A model generated the notes under the pieces. The model saw nothing but the letters and a program-made list of their open reading frames with translations. It searched no databases and was not told where the DNA came from. Source: JBAPRR01 sp049281195 (lineage in GTDB: Bacteria; Actinomycetota; Acidimicrobiia; Acidimicrobiales; CAVXTF01). From it: a DNA stretch of 22,719 bases. Made by a program: the position numbers and the translations under genes. The stretch spans positions 1-22,719 of the forward strand of contig JBAPRR010000034.1 of the NCBI GenBank assembly GCA_049281195.1, written 5' to 3'. Below, one piece after another: positions 14,070 to 22,156 of this stretch; position 1 is the stretch's first letter; every line of letters starts with the position of its first letter.

Positions 14070-14504
14070 ATGAGAAGTGCCTCGCTCGCCCCGCTCGACG
14101 CTCTCGTGGGTGACTGGCACCTGACGCTGACCAACGCGTGGTTCCTCGAGTCCCTCGACATTGAGAAGCACGGACGTGCGGGCGCTCGTTGGCTCGACGA
14201 AGCGTTCGTGGAACTCGAGACGGAACTCGAGGGAGATCCGCTGTGGCATCTCGTGTTCGGATGCAACGACGCCGATGCAAAGCTCATCGCGCTTTACCAC
14301 GACCCGCGACCGACCTCGCGGCTGTTCAGCATGACCTTCGGCGACGGGGTGTGGGAGATGCTGCGAGAGGATCCCGACTTTCACCAACGATTCCTGGCGA
14401 CTGTCACGGCTGATCGCATCGAAGGTCACTGGGACGCCTCCGACGATGGGGGCAGAACCTGGCGCAAGGACTTCGACATCGTCTTCTATCGTGAGACCGA
14501 ATGA
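14070..14504 (+). CDS. Small beta-rich protein with GxW motif, unknown function
   Basis: A 144-residue protein I cannot place with certainty. LDALVGDWHLTLTNAW (9-24) holds the G-x-W signature seen in lipocalin-like/DUF1579-type barrels, followed by alternating strands (ELEGDPLWHLVFGC, AKLIALYHDPRPTSRLFSMTF, ATVTADRIEGHWDASDDGG, FDIVFYRETE), as expected for a small ligand-binding barrel. There is no signal peptide. AGGAGG lies about 7 nt before the ATG. It shares its last bases with the reductase gene that follows (ATGA overlap), so the two are expressed together. A 63-bp gap separates it from the ArsR gene. Confidence 0.8.
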   Translation: MRSASLAPLDALVGDWHLTLTNAWFLESLDIEKHGRAGARWLDEAFVELETELEGDPLWHLVFGCNDADAKLIALYHDPRPTSRLFSMTFGDGVWEMLREDPDFHQRFLATVTADRIEGHWDASDDGGRTWRKDFDIVFYRETE

Positions 14505-15052
14505 CGATCTTCACTCGAATGTGCACGAGCCTTGACGGCTACGTCACAACCCCGGATGGCTGGCCCGTGCAACTGGCCTTCGACGGCTGGGATGCCGGAG
14601 CGCTCGGTTTTTACGATCTCCAGGCGCGATGCGACTCGGTTCTGATGGGTCGGGTTACGTTCGAACCTGCGCTGAACGCGCCTCACTGGCCATGGGGGGA
14701 CCGACCAGTCTTCGTGCTCGGTGGGCATCGACCCGGGGGGACGCCGGAGCACGTTGTCTTCGAGGCTGAACCTGCGCGACTACTTGAACGCCTCAGGGAG
14801 GCCCAGACTGACTCGTCGTCAGGCGATGTACACCTGGTGGGTGGACCACGGACGATCGAGACCATGCGGACGCTTGGCGCGCTCGACGAGATCCGCCTGA
14901 TGGTGTTACCGATCTTCACCGGAAACGGACGGCGACTCACGCCTGGATTTGATTCGAGCACGCAACTTGAGCTGCGCGCAGTTCGTCAATGGCCCGCGGG
15001 CGTTGTCGAACTTGTCTACGGGATCCGCACGACGAACGGCAACAGCGAGTGA
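14501..15052 (+). CDS. RibD C-terminal / dihydrofolate reductase-like protein
   Basis: A 183-residue member of the RibD_C/DHFR superfamily. FTRMCTSLDGYVTTPDG is the family's N-terminal strand and helix, CDSVLMGRVTFEPAL the NADPH loop, RPVFVLGG the second strand, VHLVGGPRTIETMRTLGALDEIRLMVLPIFTGNGRRL the C-terminal GG-x-x-T/IxxFLxxGLxDE-like motif and LVYGIR the last strand. These are NAD(P)H-dependent reductases with mostly unknown substrates, usually found beside ArsR and SRPBCC genes as here. The ATG overlaps the preceding TGA by four bases (ATGA). Confidence 0.87.
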   Translation: MTIFTRMCTSLDGYVTTPDGWPVQLAFDGWDAGALGFYDLQARCDSVLMGRVTFEPALNAPHWPWGDRPVFVLGGHRPGGTPEHVVFEAEPARLLERLREAQTDSSSGDVHLVGGPRTIETMRTLGALDEIRLMVLPIFTGNGRRLTPGFDSSTQLELRAVRQWPAGVVELVYGIRTTNGNSE

Positions 15053-15159
15053 GATAAGGGGCTGGAATGAATGGCATGTATGGGCTGTTTTGCTTACCGT
15101 CGTTGTGGGTTGCGCGCACGAGAGAACAAGTAGACGGATCGTAATAACGGAGGAACGCC

Positions 15160-15519
15160 ATGGCCACTGCCAAACAAAAAGACGCAGCTCGTAAGAACAT
15201 TTTAAAGGCACGTGAGGTGCAGGGTGAACGGGCGCACAGTGCGGAGATCACTCGCTCACCCGGCCTGAGCACCGCAGAAAAGGACCAGATGTCCGAAGAC
15301 GATTTCGCGTTCCTCAAGGAACGTAAGGAACCCCTGGTGGACGCTTCCCACGTAAGGAATGCAATAGCCCGTTTCGATCAGGTCGAGGGCGTGACAGACG
15401 CAGAACGCGATGAAGCCTGGAGGCGGATCCAGCGTGCCGCGAAGCGGTTTGATGTGAGTATTCAAGCCGAGGACTGGCGGGAGCTTTTCTCTGAAGGCAA
15501 CGTCAAGAAACGCAAGTAG
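15160..15519 (+). CDS. DUF6582-like small basic protein
   Basis: A 119-residue hydrophilic protein. The segment DDFAFLKERKEPLVDASHVRNAIARFDQV (47-75) and EGVTDAERDEAWRRIQRAAKRFDVSIQAEDWREL match what I recall of the DUF6582 family, which is often found in actinobacteria and phages; function unknown. The N-terminus is Lys/Arg-rich (MATAKQKDAARKNILKAREV), suggesting a nucleic-acid or chaperone-type contact, but no motif shows it. GGAGGA precedes the ATG at the usual distance. It stands alone between the reductase and the secreted-protein pair. Confidence 0.78.
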   Translation: MATAKQKDAARKNILKAREVQGERAHSAEITRSPGLSTAEKDQMSEDDFAFLKERKEPLVDASHVRNAIARFDQVEGVTDAERDEAWRRIQRAAKRFDVSIQAEDWRELFSEGNVKKRK

Positions 15520-15671
15520 CGAACCACAATTGCTAGCTCGACACCTCGAGGTAGAACCCAAGGCTCAAACAACTACCACGCGTTTATTCGTCGAGAATGT
15601 CCCTCAAAAGTCAAGGCTCTGACAGCTTGGGTGACCATCAGCCGAGGTAGCCGACCGATCTGCCCTACTCA

Positions 15672-15737
15672 GCTACAGAAACACCCACCTTTTCCCGATC
15701 ATCAACAAGCAGGCAGGTGATCAAGTCGGGTCACACG
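15672..15737 (+). promoter_or_regulatory. Leader element L1 upstream of secreted repeat protein A
   Basis: Blocks shared with the leader of the second copy: GCTACAGAA (15672), TCCCGAT (15693), AGCAGGC (15708), CGGGTCACACG (15727). CCCG/CGGG with an internal ATCA/TGAT can form a stem with AGCAGGC in the loop. It may be 5' UTR. It could be RNA structure or merely duplicated promoter sequence. I see no known riboswitch consensus. Confidence 0.4.
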
Positions 15738-15757
15738 CACAATCGCGAAGGGGCCAC

Positions 15758-18112
15758 GTGTTCAAACGATCTCATAGGGTCGGCTCCAGCCGATCCAGGG
15801 CTCTTATTTCAGCCGCCGTCGTGATGGTGACTTTGATTGCCGGCATCGTCATCGGCGCCGGTTTCCCGGGTGGAGTGGCGAGCGCCGCAGAAGTGTTCGG
15901 TCAGGCGGTGGAGATCGCCCCACTGAGCGGCATGACCGACGTCTCCATCAGTAGTATCTCATGTAGTTCCTCAGGGAATTGTACAGCTGTGGGCTACTAC
16001 ATAGAGGGAACCAGCCAGGAGTCAATCGGGATTACCGAAACCGGCGGGACTTGGGGAACCATGCAGTTATTTGTCCCCCCCAGCAATCAACAGCCAGACC
16101 CGGCGACCGCCGTCCTTAGTCAAGTTTCATGCACTTCCCCCGGGAACTGCGTCGCAGTGGGCGACTATGCGGTCGACTTTGTTGGTCCGATGCCAATGGA
16201 AGCAACTGAAACAAACGGTACATGGGGGCCGATGCAGGAACTATCGCAACTCCCTAATGGAGCGGAACAGGAGGGCTACCTCGATGCGGTGTCCTGTCCT
16301 TCGGCGGGTAACTGCGTTGCGTCGGGCTTTTACTTGAACGGCGGACTTCATATCGCGCCCATGGTTGAAGAGGAGACCAGTGGCTCGTGGACTCAGCCGA
16401 CCCAGCTCAATCTTCCCAGCAACGCCAGCTCCGAAGGTATCAATGAAATCGGCGTATCGTGCGCCACAACTGCGAATTGCACCGTCGTCAGTCCTTACAC
16501 CGACAATGCCCAGAACGGTGAAATCCTGGCCGATACCGAGACGAACGGCTCCTGGGCTCCGGCTGTAGAGATATCCCTTCCCAGTGATGCAGATCTGACG
16601 GATTCGAGCGATGCGGACTCCATGGAAGGCATCTCTTGCCCGGCCGCCGGCAGCTGCGAAGCGGTCGGGACCTACGAGAACTCGAGCGATGAGACGGTTC
16701 CAATGGCGGCGACGGAGAGCGGCGGGATCTGGGCGCAAGCCACACAGGTTGCCCTCCCGAGCGGAGCGGACCTCGGGGGGTTCATGGACTTCATAGGGTT
16801 CCAAACCATATCCTGCGCGTCGATCGGCAACTGCGTGGCGGGCGGCGATTACCCCAGCGCGAACGGGATCCCTGGATTCACTGTGAACGAGACTGCCGGA
16901 ATATGGGCGCAGGGAACTGTCATAGTTCCGCCGTCTAATGCCACACCGGCAGGCGTCGTAAGCGTAAATAGCATCTCGTGCACATCGGACGGCACCTGCG
17001 GGATGGGAGGCACCTACTCTGCAGGTTCCTCGAACGATGAAGCATTCGTCGATAGCGGGGAAATGGCTCCTTCGGCACCGGTAGCCACTGCATCTGCGGG
17101 TGATGGATCAGCCGACGTGTCATGGACGCCGAGCACCGATGCCACTTCTTATTCGGTCTATTCGGCGACGTCGCCAGGTGCAGAGAACTACTCGGGTCCT
17201 GCGGTTTGCACTACGACTGCTCCGAGTGTCGAATGCACAGTGAGCGGCCTCACAAACGGTACGAAGTACTACTTCACAGTTGTCGCGACGAACGCCGATG
17301 CTGATTCGACACCTTCCAACGAGGTGGCGGCCGAGCCGCAAGCAACTTCGACCTACGGCTACACCGCAGTCGCCTCAGATGGTGGCACCTTCAGCTTCGG
17401 TGACGCGGCCTACGACGGCTCCGAGGCCGGCAAGCCTCTCAGCGCTCCAATCGTCGGGGTGGCAGCAGCGCCCAATGGGTACTGGGAGGTCGGGTCCGAC
17501 GGCGGAGTGTTCTCGTTCGGCGAGGCGAACTTCTACGGCTCAGAGGCCGGCAAGCCTCTTAGCTCACCAATAGTCGGAATCGCCTCAACACCTACAGGAA
17601 ACGGTTACTGGGAGGTGGCCTCCAACGGTGCCGTCTACAGCTTCGGCGACGCTATCTACTACGGCGGGGAAGCCGGTAAACACCTGAGTGCTCCGATCGT
17701 GGGTATTGCCGCGATGCCAAACGGCGAGGGCTACTGGGAGGTTGCATCAGACGGAGCCGTCTACAGCTTCGGCGACGCTATCTACTACGGCGGGGAAGCC
17801 GGTAAACACCTGAGTGCTCCGATCGTGGGTATGGCTGCGATGCCAAACGGCGACGGTTATTGGCTCGTCGGTTCAGACGGCGGTGTCTTCAGCTTCGGCC
17901 ATTCCGGCTTTTACGGCTCGGAAGCCGGTAAGCACCTTGCCAAGCCCATGGTCGGAATCGCTTCTTCACCGACTGGTGATGGCTACTGGTTGGTCGCAGC
18001 CGACGGAGGAGTCTTCAGCTTCGGAGACGCACAGTTCGAAGGCTCCATGGGGGCAAGTTCACTCCACGCGCCTGTCGTCGGGATCGCCAGCCCTTCATCC
18101 CACATCGTGTGA
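15758..18112 (+). CDS. Secreted multi-repeat protein A with FN3 domain
   Basis: A 784-residue exported protein. The signal peptide has an Arg-rich start, a long hydrophobic core (about 16-38) and probable cleavage after ASA (A43). Residues ~60-435 contain seven modules, each with [VI]SC-x5-C followed by an 'ETNGTW...LPSNA' stretch. Residues ~437-530 are one fibronectin-III-like domain (SADVSWTPSTDATSYSVY...LTNGTKYYFTVVATN). Residues ~532-784 are six 42-residue units of the type GYWEVxSDGGVFSFGDAxYYGSEAG, likely a beta-propeller or beta-solenoid. There is no LPxTG or C-terminal membrane anchor. Start is GTG at 15758 after AAGGGG. These proteins are typical of Acidimicrobiia; the function (adhesion, polymer binding) is unproved. 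It is a tandem paralogue of the next gene. Confidence 0.88.
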   Translation: MFKRSHRVGSSRSRALISAAVVMVTLIAGIVIGAGFPGGVASAAEVFGQAVEIAPLSGMTDVSISSISCSSSGNCTAVGYYIEGTSQESIGITETGGTWGTMQLFVPPSNQQPDPATAVLSQVSCTSPGNCVAVGDYAVDFVGPMPMEATETNGTWGPMQELSQLPNGAEQEGYLDAVSCPSAGNCVASGFYLNGGLHIAPMVEEETSGSWTQPTQLNLPSNASSEGINEIGVSCATTANCTVVSPYTDNAQNGEILADTETNGSWAPAVEISLPSDADLTDSSDADSMEGISCPAAGSCEAVGTYENSSDETVPMAATESGGIWAQATQVALPSGADLGGFMDFIGFQTISCASIGNCVAGGDYPSANGIPGFTVNETAGIWAQGTVIVPPSNATPAGVVSVNSISCTSDGTCGMGGTYSAGSSNDEAFVDSGEMAPSAPVATASAGDGSADVSWTPSTDATSYSVYSATSPGAENYSGPAVCTTTAPSVECTVSGLTNGTKYYFTVVATNADADSTPSNEVAAEPQATSTYGYTAVASDGGTFSFGDAAYDGSEAGKPLSAPIVGVAAAPNGYWEVGSDGGVFSFGEANFYGSEAGKPLSSPIVGIASTPTGNGYWEVASNGAVYSFGDAIYYGGEAGKHLSAPIVGIAAMPNGEGYWEVASDGAVYSFGDAIYYGGEAGKHLSAPIVGMAAMPNGDGYWLVGSDGGVFSFGHSGFYGSEAGKHLAKPMVGIASSPTGDGYWLVAADGGVFSFGDAQFEGSMGASSLHAPVVGIASPSSHIV
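17630..17706 (+). repeat. Exact 77-bp direct repeat, unit 1
   Basis: Identical to 17756-17832, offset 126 bp (42 codons, one repeat unit). It begins at the GCCGTC that encodes A-V and ends in GGGTAT. Other units of this gene differ at many synonymous sites, so this pair is a recent duplication or conversion. Confidence 0.85.
17756..17832 (+). repeat. Exact 77-bp direct repeat, unit 2
   Basis: The second copy of the sequence at 17630-17706, coding for the next 42-residue unit of protein A. A near copy also occurs in protein B (around 20327-20400). Confidence 0.85.
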
Positions 18113-18235
18113 CCGATCGATTATCCACTTCGGGCGTGGCCGCCTGCTGCTCGGGCAGCGCCTGAAGCGCGAGTCCTCTGTCGGTCCCCAGTTGATTATT
18201 GGTTGTTGTCGCTAGCGGATCTCCCCTCCGGTTCG

Positions 18236-18300
18236 GCTACAGAACCGACCACGGTCTCCCGATTACTGAGGAGCAGGCCGCCTCCTAGTGCGGTCACACG
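18236..18300 (+). promoter_or_regulatory. Leader element L2 upstream of secreted repeat protein B
   Basis: Repeats the blocks of L1 in order: GCTACAGAA (18236), TCCCGAT (18257), AGCAGGC (18272), CGGTCACACG (18291). CCG/CGG, ACT/AGT and GAGG/CCTC can pair around the AGCAGGC loop with different bases from L1. CGGTTC/GAACCG just upstream (from 18229) forms another short stem. Confidence 0.4.
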
Positions 18301-18316
18301 GCGGAAGGGGTAAGGC

Positions 18317-20683
18317 GTGTTCAAACGATCTCAGGGGGCTGGCTCGCGCCGACCCAAGGCTCTTGTATCGGCAATTGTCATGGCTGTGACGGTGATTGCT
18401 GGCGTCCTCATCGGCACCGGGTTCCCTGGTGGCGTCGCAAGCGCCTCAGAAGTTTTCGGTCCCTCGGCGGAGATCGCCCCACTCGCCGGTTTGACCTACG
18501 TCGACGTGAGCGGCGTCTCATGCACTTCCTCCGGAAACTGCACAGTTGTCGGGGAGGACGGAAATGCATCCTTCCAAGGGTCTTTTGGGATAACCGAGAC
18601 CGACGGTTCTTGGGGAACTATGCAACAACTTGTCCCCCCTAGCGATGCACAGCCAGACCCGGCGTACGCCGACCTCGGCGCAGTTTCGTGTGCGTCACCA
18701 GGAAACTGCGTTGCAGTAGGCAACTATGGCGAAAACGGGGTGGGGCAGCGACCGGTGGAAGCAACTGAAACGAACGGCACCTGGGAACAAATGGCGGGAC
18801 TATTGCAGCTTCCGAACGGAGCGGACTCGTATGACGCGCTGATGCTTGGTGTCTCATGCCCCTCAGTCGGAAATTGTGTCGCAACGGGCGAATATGGAAC
18901 CGGCGGAGGATCCGATCTCGCGGCCATGGTCGAGGTGGAGACCAACGGTTCGTGGGCGCAGGCAACGCAGATCGAAAGTCCCAGCAATGCCAGCCCCCAG
19001 TACGCAAATGGACAAGGCATATGGTGTACCGCCACAACCGCGAATTGCACCATCGTCGGTTTCTACGAGGACACTTCGCAGCATGGTCAAGCCCTTGCCG
19101 ATACCGAGACCAACGGCTCGTGGGCTCAGGCTGTCGAGATATCTCTTCCCAGTGATGCGGACCCGGCCGGTAGTGCCAGCTTGCAAGGCATTTCTTGCCC
19201 AGTTGCCGGCAACTGCGAAGCAGTGGGGACTTACGAGAACTCCAGCGGAGACTCGGTTCCAATGGCCGCGGCGGAGACCTCCGGAACATGGATGCCAGCC
19301 ACAGGCATTTCACTCCCGAACGGAGCAGTGGTCGGGGGAATGATGGTGTTCAACCAGTTGCAGACCATATCCTGCACGTCGATCGGCAATTGTGTGGCGG
19401 GCGGCGCCTACTCGACCTCCACCGGGGGGAGTCCGGCATTCTTCGTGAACGAGACGGCGGGGGTGTGGGCGCAAGGAACCCCACTGTCTCCACCGTCGAA
19501 TGCCGATACCGGGGGATACTCCAATGTCAATGGGGTCTCATGTACACAGGACGGAACTTGCGAATTAGCAGGCACCTACTACACGAACTCGGATGCCGAC
19601 GAAGTATTCGTCGATAGCGGGATGGGGGCTCCTTCGGTACCGGTCGGTGTCGCCGCATCCGCGGGTGTCGGATCAGCCGACGTGTCATGGACGCCAAGCT
19701 CGAATACAACGTCATATTCCGTCTATTCGTCGACAACGCCAGGTGGAGAGAACTATTCGGCACCTGCGGCGTGCACTTCGACTGCACCGAACGTCGAATG
19801 CACCGTAAGCGGACTGACGAATGGCACCACTTACTACTTCACTGTCGTCGCCATGAACACCGACGGTGAGTCGACACCTTCTGACGAAGTGCAGGCCGAA
19901 CCGCAAGTCGCCTCTATCTACGGCTACTCCACCGTTGGTTCCGATGGTGGAACCTTCAGCTTCGGCAACGCAACATACTGCGGGTCAGAGGCGGGCGATC
20001 ACCTTGCCGAGCCGATGGTCGGAATTGCTTCTTCAGCGACGGGCGACGGGTACTGGGAGATCGGCGCGGACGGTGGAGTCTTCGGCTTCGGCGACGTGAC
20101 CTACTACGGCTCGATGGCTGGCAAGTATCTGAGCGCTCCAATAGTCGGGATCGCCGCTCTGCCGAGCGGCAATGGTTACTGGGAGGTCGGTTCCGACGGT
20201 GGAATCTTCGCCTTCGGCCAAGCGAAGTACTACGGCTCGGAGGCCGGCCAACATCCGAGTGCACCGATCGTTGCGATGGCCGCGACGCCCACGGGCGACG
20301 GCTATTGGGAGGTTGCTTCTAACGGCGCCGTCTACAGCTTCGGCGACGCTATTTACTACGGCGGCGAAGATGGCCACAGATTGAGCGCTCCGATCGTGGG
20401 GATGACTGCGACACCGAGCGGAGACGGTTACTGGCTAGTGGGTTCCGATGGCGGAGTCTTCAGCTTCGGCGACGCCGCCTACTACGGCTCGGAGGCCGGT
20501 AAACGCCTTGCCAAGCCCATGGTCGGAATCGCTCCTTCGCCGACAGGGGATGGTTACTGGGAGGTCGCGGCAGACGGAGGTATCTTCAGCTTCGGCGACG
20601 CGAAGTTCGAGGGTTCTATGGGTGGAGGGGCGCTCCACGCCCCTGTAGTCGGAATCGCCAGCCTGTCTTCACACGTCGCGTGA
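18317..20683 (+). CDS. Secreted multi-repeat protein B with FN3 domain, tandem paralogue of A
   Basis: A 788-residue paralogue of the preceding protein with the same layout: signal peptide ending in GGVASA (cleavage after A43, then SEVFG), seven C-x5-C modules (the fourth has one extra residue, IWCTATTANC), one fibronectin-III-like domain (about 438-533) and six GYWxVxSDGG...FGDAxYYGSxAG units (about 535-788). GTG start at 18317; GGAAGGGG lies upstream, as in copy A. The first repeat unit contains an unpaired Cys (NATYCGSEAG), absent from copy A. There is no anchor. It is followed by an intrinsic terminator at 20696. A shared leader and similar sequence at both ends show that the whole transcription unit was duplicated. 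Confidence 0.88.
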   Translation: MFKRSQGAGSRRPKALVSAIVMAVTVIAGVLIGTGFPGGVASASEVFGPSAEIAPLAGLTYVDVSGVSCTSSGNCTVVGEDGNASFQGSFGITETDGSWGTMQQLVPPSDAQPDPAYADLGAVSCASPGNCVAVGNYGENGVGQRPVEATETNGTWEQMAGLLQLPNGADSYDALMLGVSCPSVGNCVATGEYGTGGGSDLAAMVEVETNGSWAQATQIESPSNASPQYANGQGIWCTATTANCTIVGFYEDTSQHGQALADTETNGSWAQAVEISLPSDADPAGSASLQGISCPVAGNCEAVGTYENSSGDSVPMAAAETSGTWMPATGISLPNGAVVGGMMVFNQLQTISCTSIGNCVAGGAYSTSTGGSPAFFVNETAGVWAQGTPLSPPSNADTGGYSNVNGVSCTQDGTCELAGTYYTNSDADEVFVDSGMGAPSVPVGVAASAGVGSADVSWTPSSNTTSYSVYSSTTPGGENYSAPAACTSTAPNVECTVSGLTNGTTYYFTVVAMNTDGESTPSDEVQAEPQVASIYGYSTVGSDGGTFSFGNATYCGSEAGDHLAEPMVGIASSATGDGYWEIGADGGVFGFGDVTYYGSMAGKYLSAPIVGIAALPSGNGYWEVGSDGGIFAFGQAKYYGSEAGQHPSAPIVAMAATPTGDGYWEVASNGAVYSFGDAIYYGGEDGHRLSAPIVGMTATPSGDGYWLVGSDGGVFSFGDAAYYGSEAGKRLAKPMVGIAPSPTGDGYWEVAADGGIFSFGDAKFEGSMGGGALHAPVVGIASLSSHVA

Positions 20684-20695
20684 GCGATCGGGTAA

Positions 20696-20719
20696 CCGGC
20701 GCCGCACGGGCGTCGGTTT
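20696..20719 (+). terminator. Intrinsic terminator after secreted protein B
   Basis: CCGGCGCC, a 5-nt loop, and GGCGTCGG form an 8-bp stem (one G-T pair), followed directly by TTTCTCGATT. It lies 13 bp past the TGA of protein B. The short T-run makes it moderate in strength. Confidence 0.6.
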
Positions 20720-20926
20720 CTCGATTCTGATCGAGCCAAGGAGCACCGGTCGTCTCCCGCACTGAATGGGCAGACGGGCTGTTGCGGCCTAGCACCCGAT
20801 CAGACGTCGCTCCGGATTCTCCGCGAAAGGCCTGCCCACGGCCGATAAATTACGGAGATGTGACACCCCCGCGGCACGCTTTGAGCCTTTACGGCATTGG
20901 CCCGCAGAGGCGAGGAGCGTGACAAC

Positions 20927-21826
20927 ATGAAGATTGGGTTGTTCGTATACCTGGCAAACGACCGCAACGGGAACGTTCGGTCGTATGAATCGATCCGGGC
21001 CGTTTCGCGACAGGCCGAAGCGGATGGCTTCGACAGCATCTGGGTTGCAGACCACTTCATGTATCGCGACCCCGATGAGACAAGGGGAATATGGGAGTCA
21101 TGGACAATGCTCAGCGCGCTCGCGGAAGCGACCGAACGCGTAGAGATCGGCCCGTTGGTCCTCTGCAATTCTTTCCGGAATCCAGCCATCGTTGCGAAGA
21201 TGGCGACGACGGTCGACGAGGTAAGTAATGGCCGCCTGATCCTGGGCTTCGGTGCTGGGTGGAACGAGCCGGAATACAAGGCGTTCGGCATTCCGTTTGA
21301 TCACCGTGTCGACCGCTTCGAAGAGGCTGTGCAGATACTGAAGCCTCTCTTGCGCGATGGTCGGGTCGACTTCGCCGGCAAGTACTACGAGGCTCGCGAC
21401 TGTGAGATCGCCCCTCGCGGCCCTCGACCGGCTGGGCCACCATTGATGATCGGGGGCGAAGGACCGCGCATGCTGAAGCTGACAGCACAGTATGGCGATC
21501 TATGGAATACGGGGTACCTGGGCACGCCCGACACGCTGGCCGCGCCGCGCGCCAGGCTCGAAGCGGCCTGTCGCGAGGTCGGTCGCGACCCCGCCACCCT
21601 CGGTGTAACTGTGTTCATCGGGCTGTGGTTCCCAGACCTGCAACCGGAAAACCCGGCCTCCTTCCCGAATCCGTTGACGGGTTCGCCAGAAGACATTGCG
21701 GAAGCAATGCGCGGCTACAGGGAGATCGGGGTGCAGCACATCATGTTTCAATGCGTCCCCTACACACCCGAATCGCTTGGACGACTGACTCGGGCACTCG
21801 AGCTCTACCGCGACATGGACGCATAG
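20927..21826 (+). CDS. LLM-class F420-dependent oxidoreductase, stand-alone
   Basis: A 299-residue luciferase-like protein. MKIGLFVYLAND opens strand 1; AEADGFDSIWVADHFMY, RVEIGPLVLCNSFRNPAIVAKMATTVDEVSNGRLILGFGAGWNEPEYKAFG and GPPLMIGGEGPRMLKLTAQYGDLWN are the typical blocks, with length normal for the family. The pattern fits F420-dependent members; substrate unknown. ATG at 20927 is preferred because GAGGAG stands 9 nt upstream; a GTG-type extension to 20897 adds residues unlike the family. It is distant from the LLM gene in the catabolic operon and shows only family-level similarity to it. It has no obvious operon partner. Confidence 0.9.
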   Translation: MKIGLFVYLANDRNGNVRSYESIRAVSRQAEADGFDSIWVADHFMYRDPDETRGIWESWTMLSALAEATERVEIGPLVLCNSFRNPAIVAKMATTVDEVSNGRLILGFGAGWNEPEYKAFGIPFDHRVDRFEEAVQILKPLLRDGRVDFAGKYYEARDCEIAPRGPRPAGPPLMIGGEGPRMLKLTAQYGDLWNTGYLGTPDTLAAPRARLEAACREVGRDPATLGVTVFIGLWFPDLQPENPASFPNPLTGSPEDIAEAMRGYREIGVQHIMFQCVPYTPESLGRLTRALELYRDMDA

Positions 21827-22156
21827 GCGACAGGCAATCGGGATCGACCTCTCAGCTCCGATGCGCGAGCAGGCTCCCGCAGATGCAGCGCGGAGGCGAA
21901 TCAAAAATGCCTCGTTCGAGCGTGGCCACGCGCAGGTATTGCGTTTCGACAGGTCGTTGCTTGACGGCGTCGATCCCGAGATCGAGCAACGAGCGTTGCA
22001 GCCGGTGAGAAGGGTTATCGAGCCGAGGTCTGACGACGAAGGCGTCAGGCTTGATGCAGCGGTGTGGCTCGTTCAGGCGACAGCCTGATATGCCACATCA
22101 GACGTTGACGACGTTGTCCCGTTCGCTGTTGAAGTTCAGCGGTGGCCACAGCTGAT
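21827..22156. other. Gene-poor interval beside the insertion sequence
   Basis: About 330 bp with no gene I can support. A 75-codon frame at 21861-22088 lacks a ribosome site and known motifs. Part of the right half (roughly from 22090) must belong to the end of the IS256-type element; I could not find its terminal inverted repeat because the other end is outside the window. Confidence 0.5.

Noticed and set aside
15520..15757. tRNA or small RNA gene
   Set aside because: No cloverleaf or anticodon-arm pattern was found; only the leader blocks near the secreted-protein gene are supported.
17350..18112. CRISPR-like periodic repeats
   Set aside because: The period is 126 bp, in frame, and the units differ mainly at third codon positions: a protein repeat, not spacers.
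18113..18230. Terminator after secreted protein A
   Set aside because: GC-rich short stems such as CTGC-TCGG-GCAG exist but none is followed by a T-tract, so I do not call one.
21861..22088. A 75-codon open frame after the LLM gene
   Set aside because: No ribosome site, no recognisable motif; likely chance.
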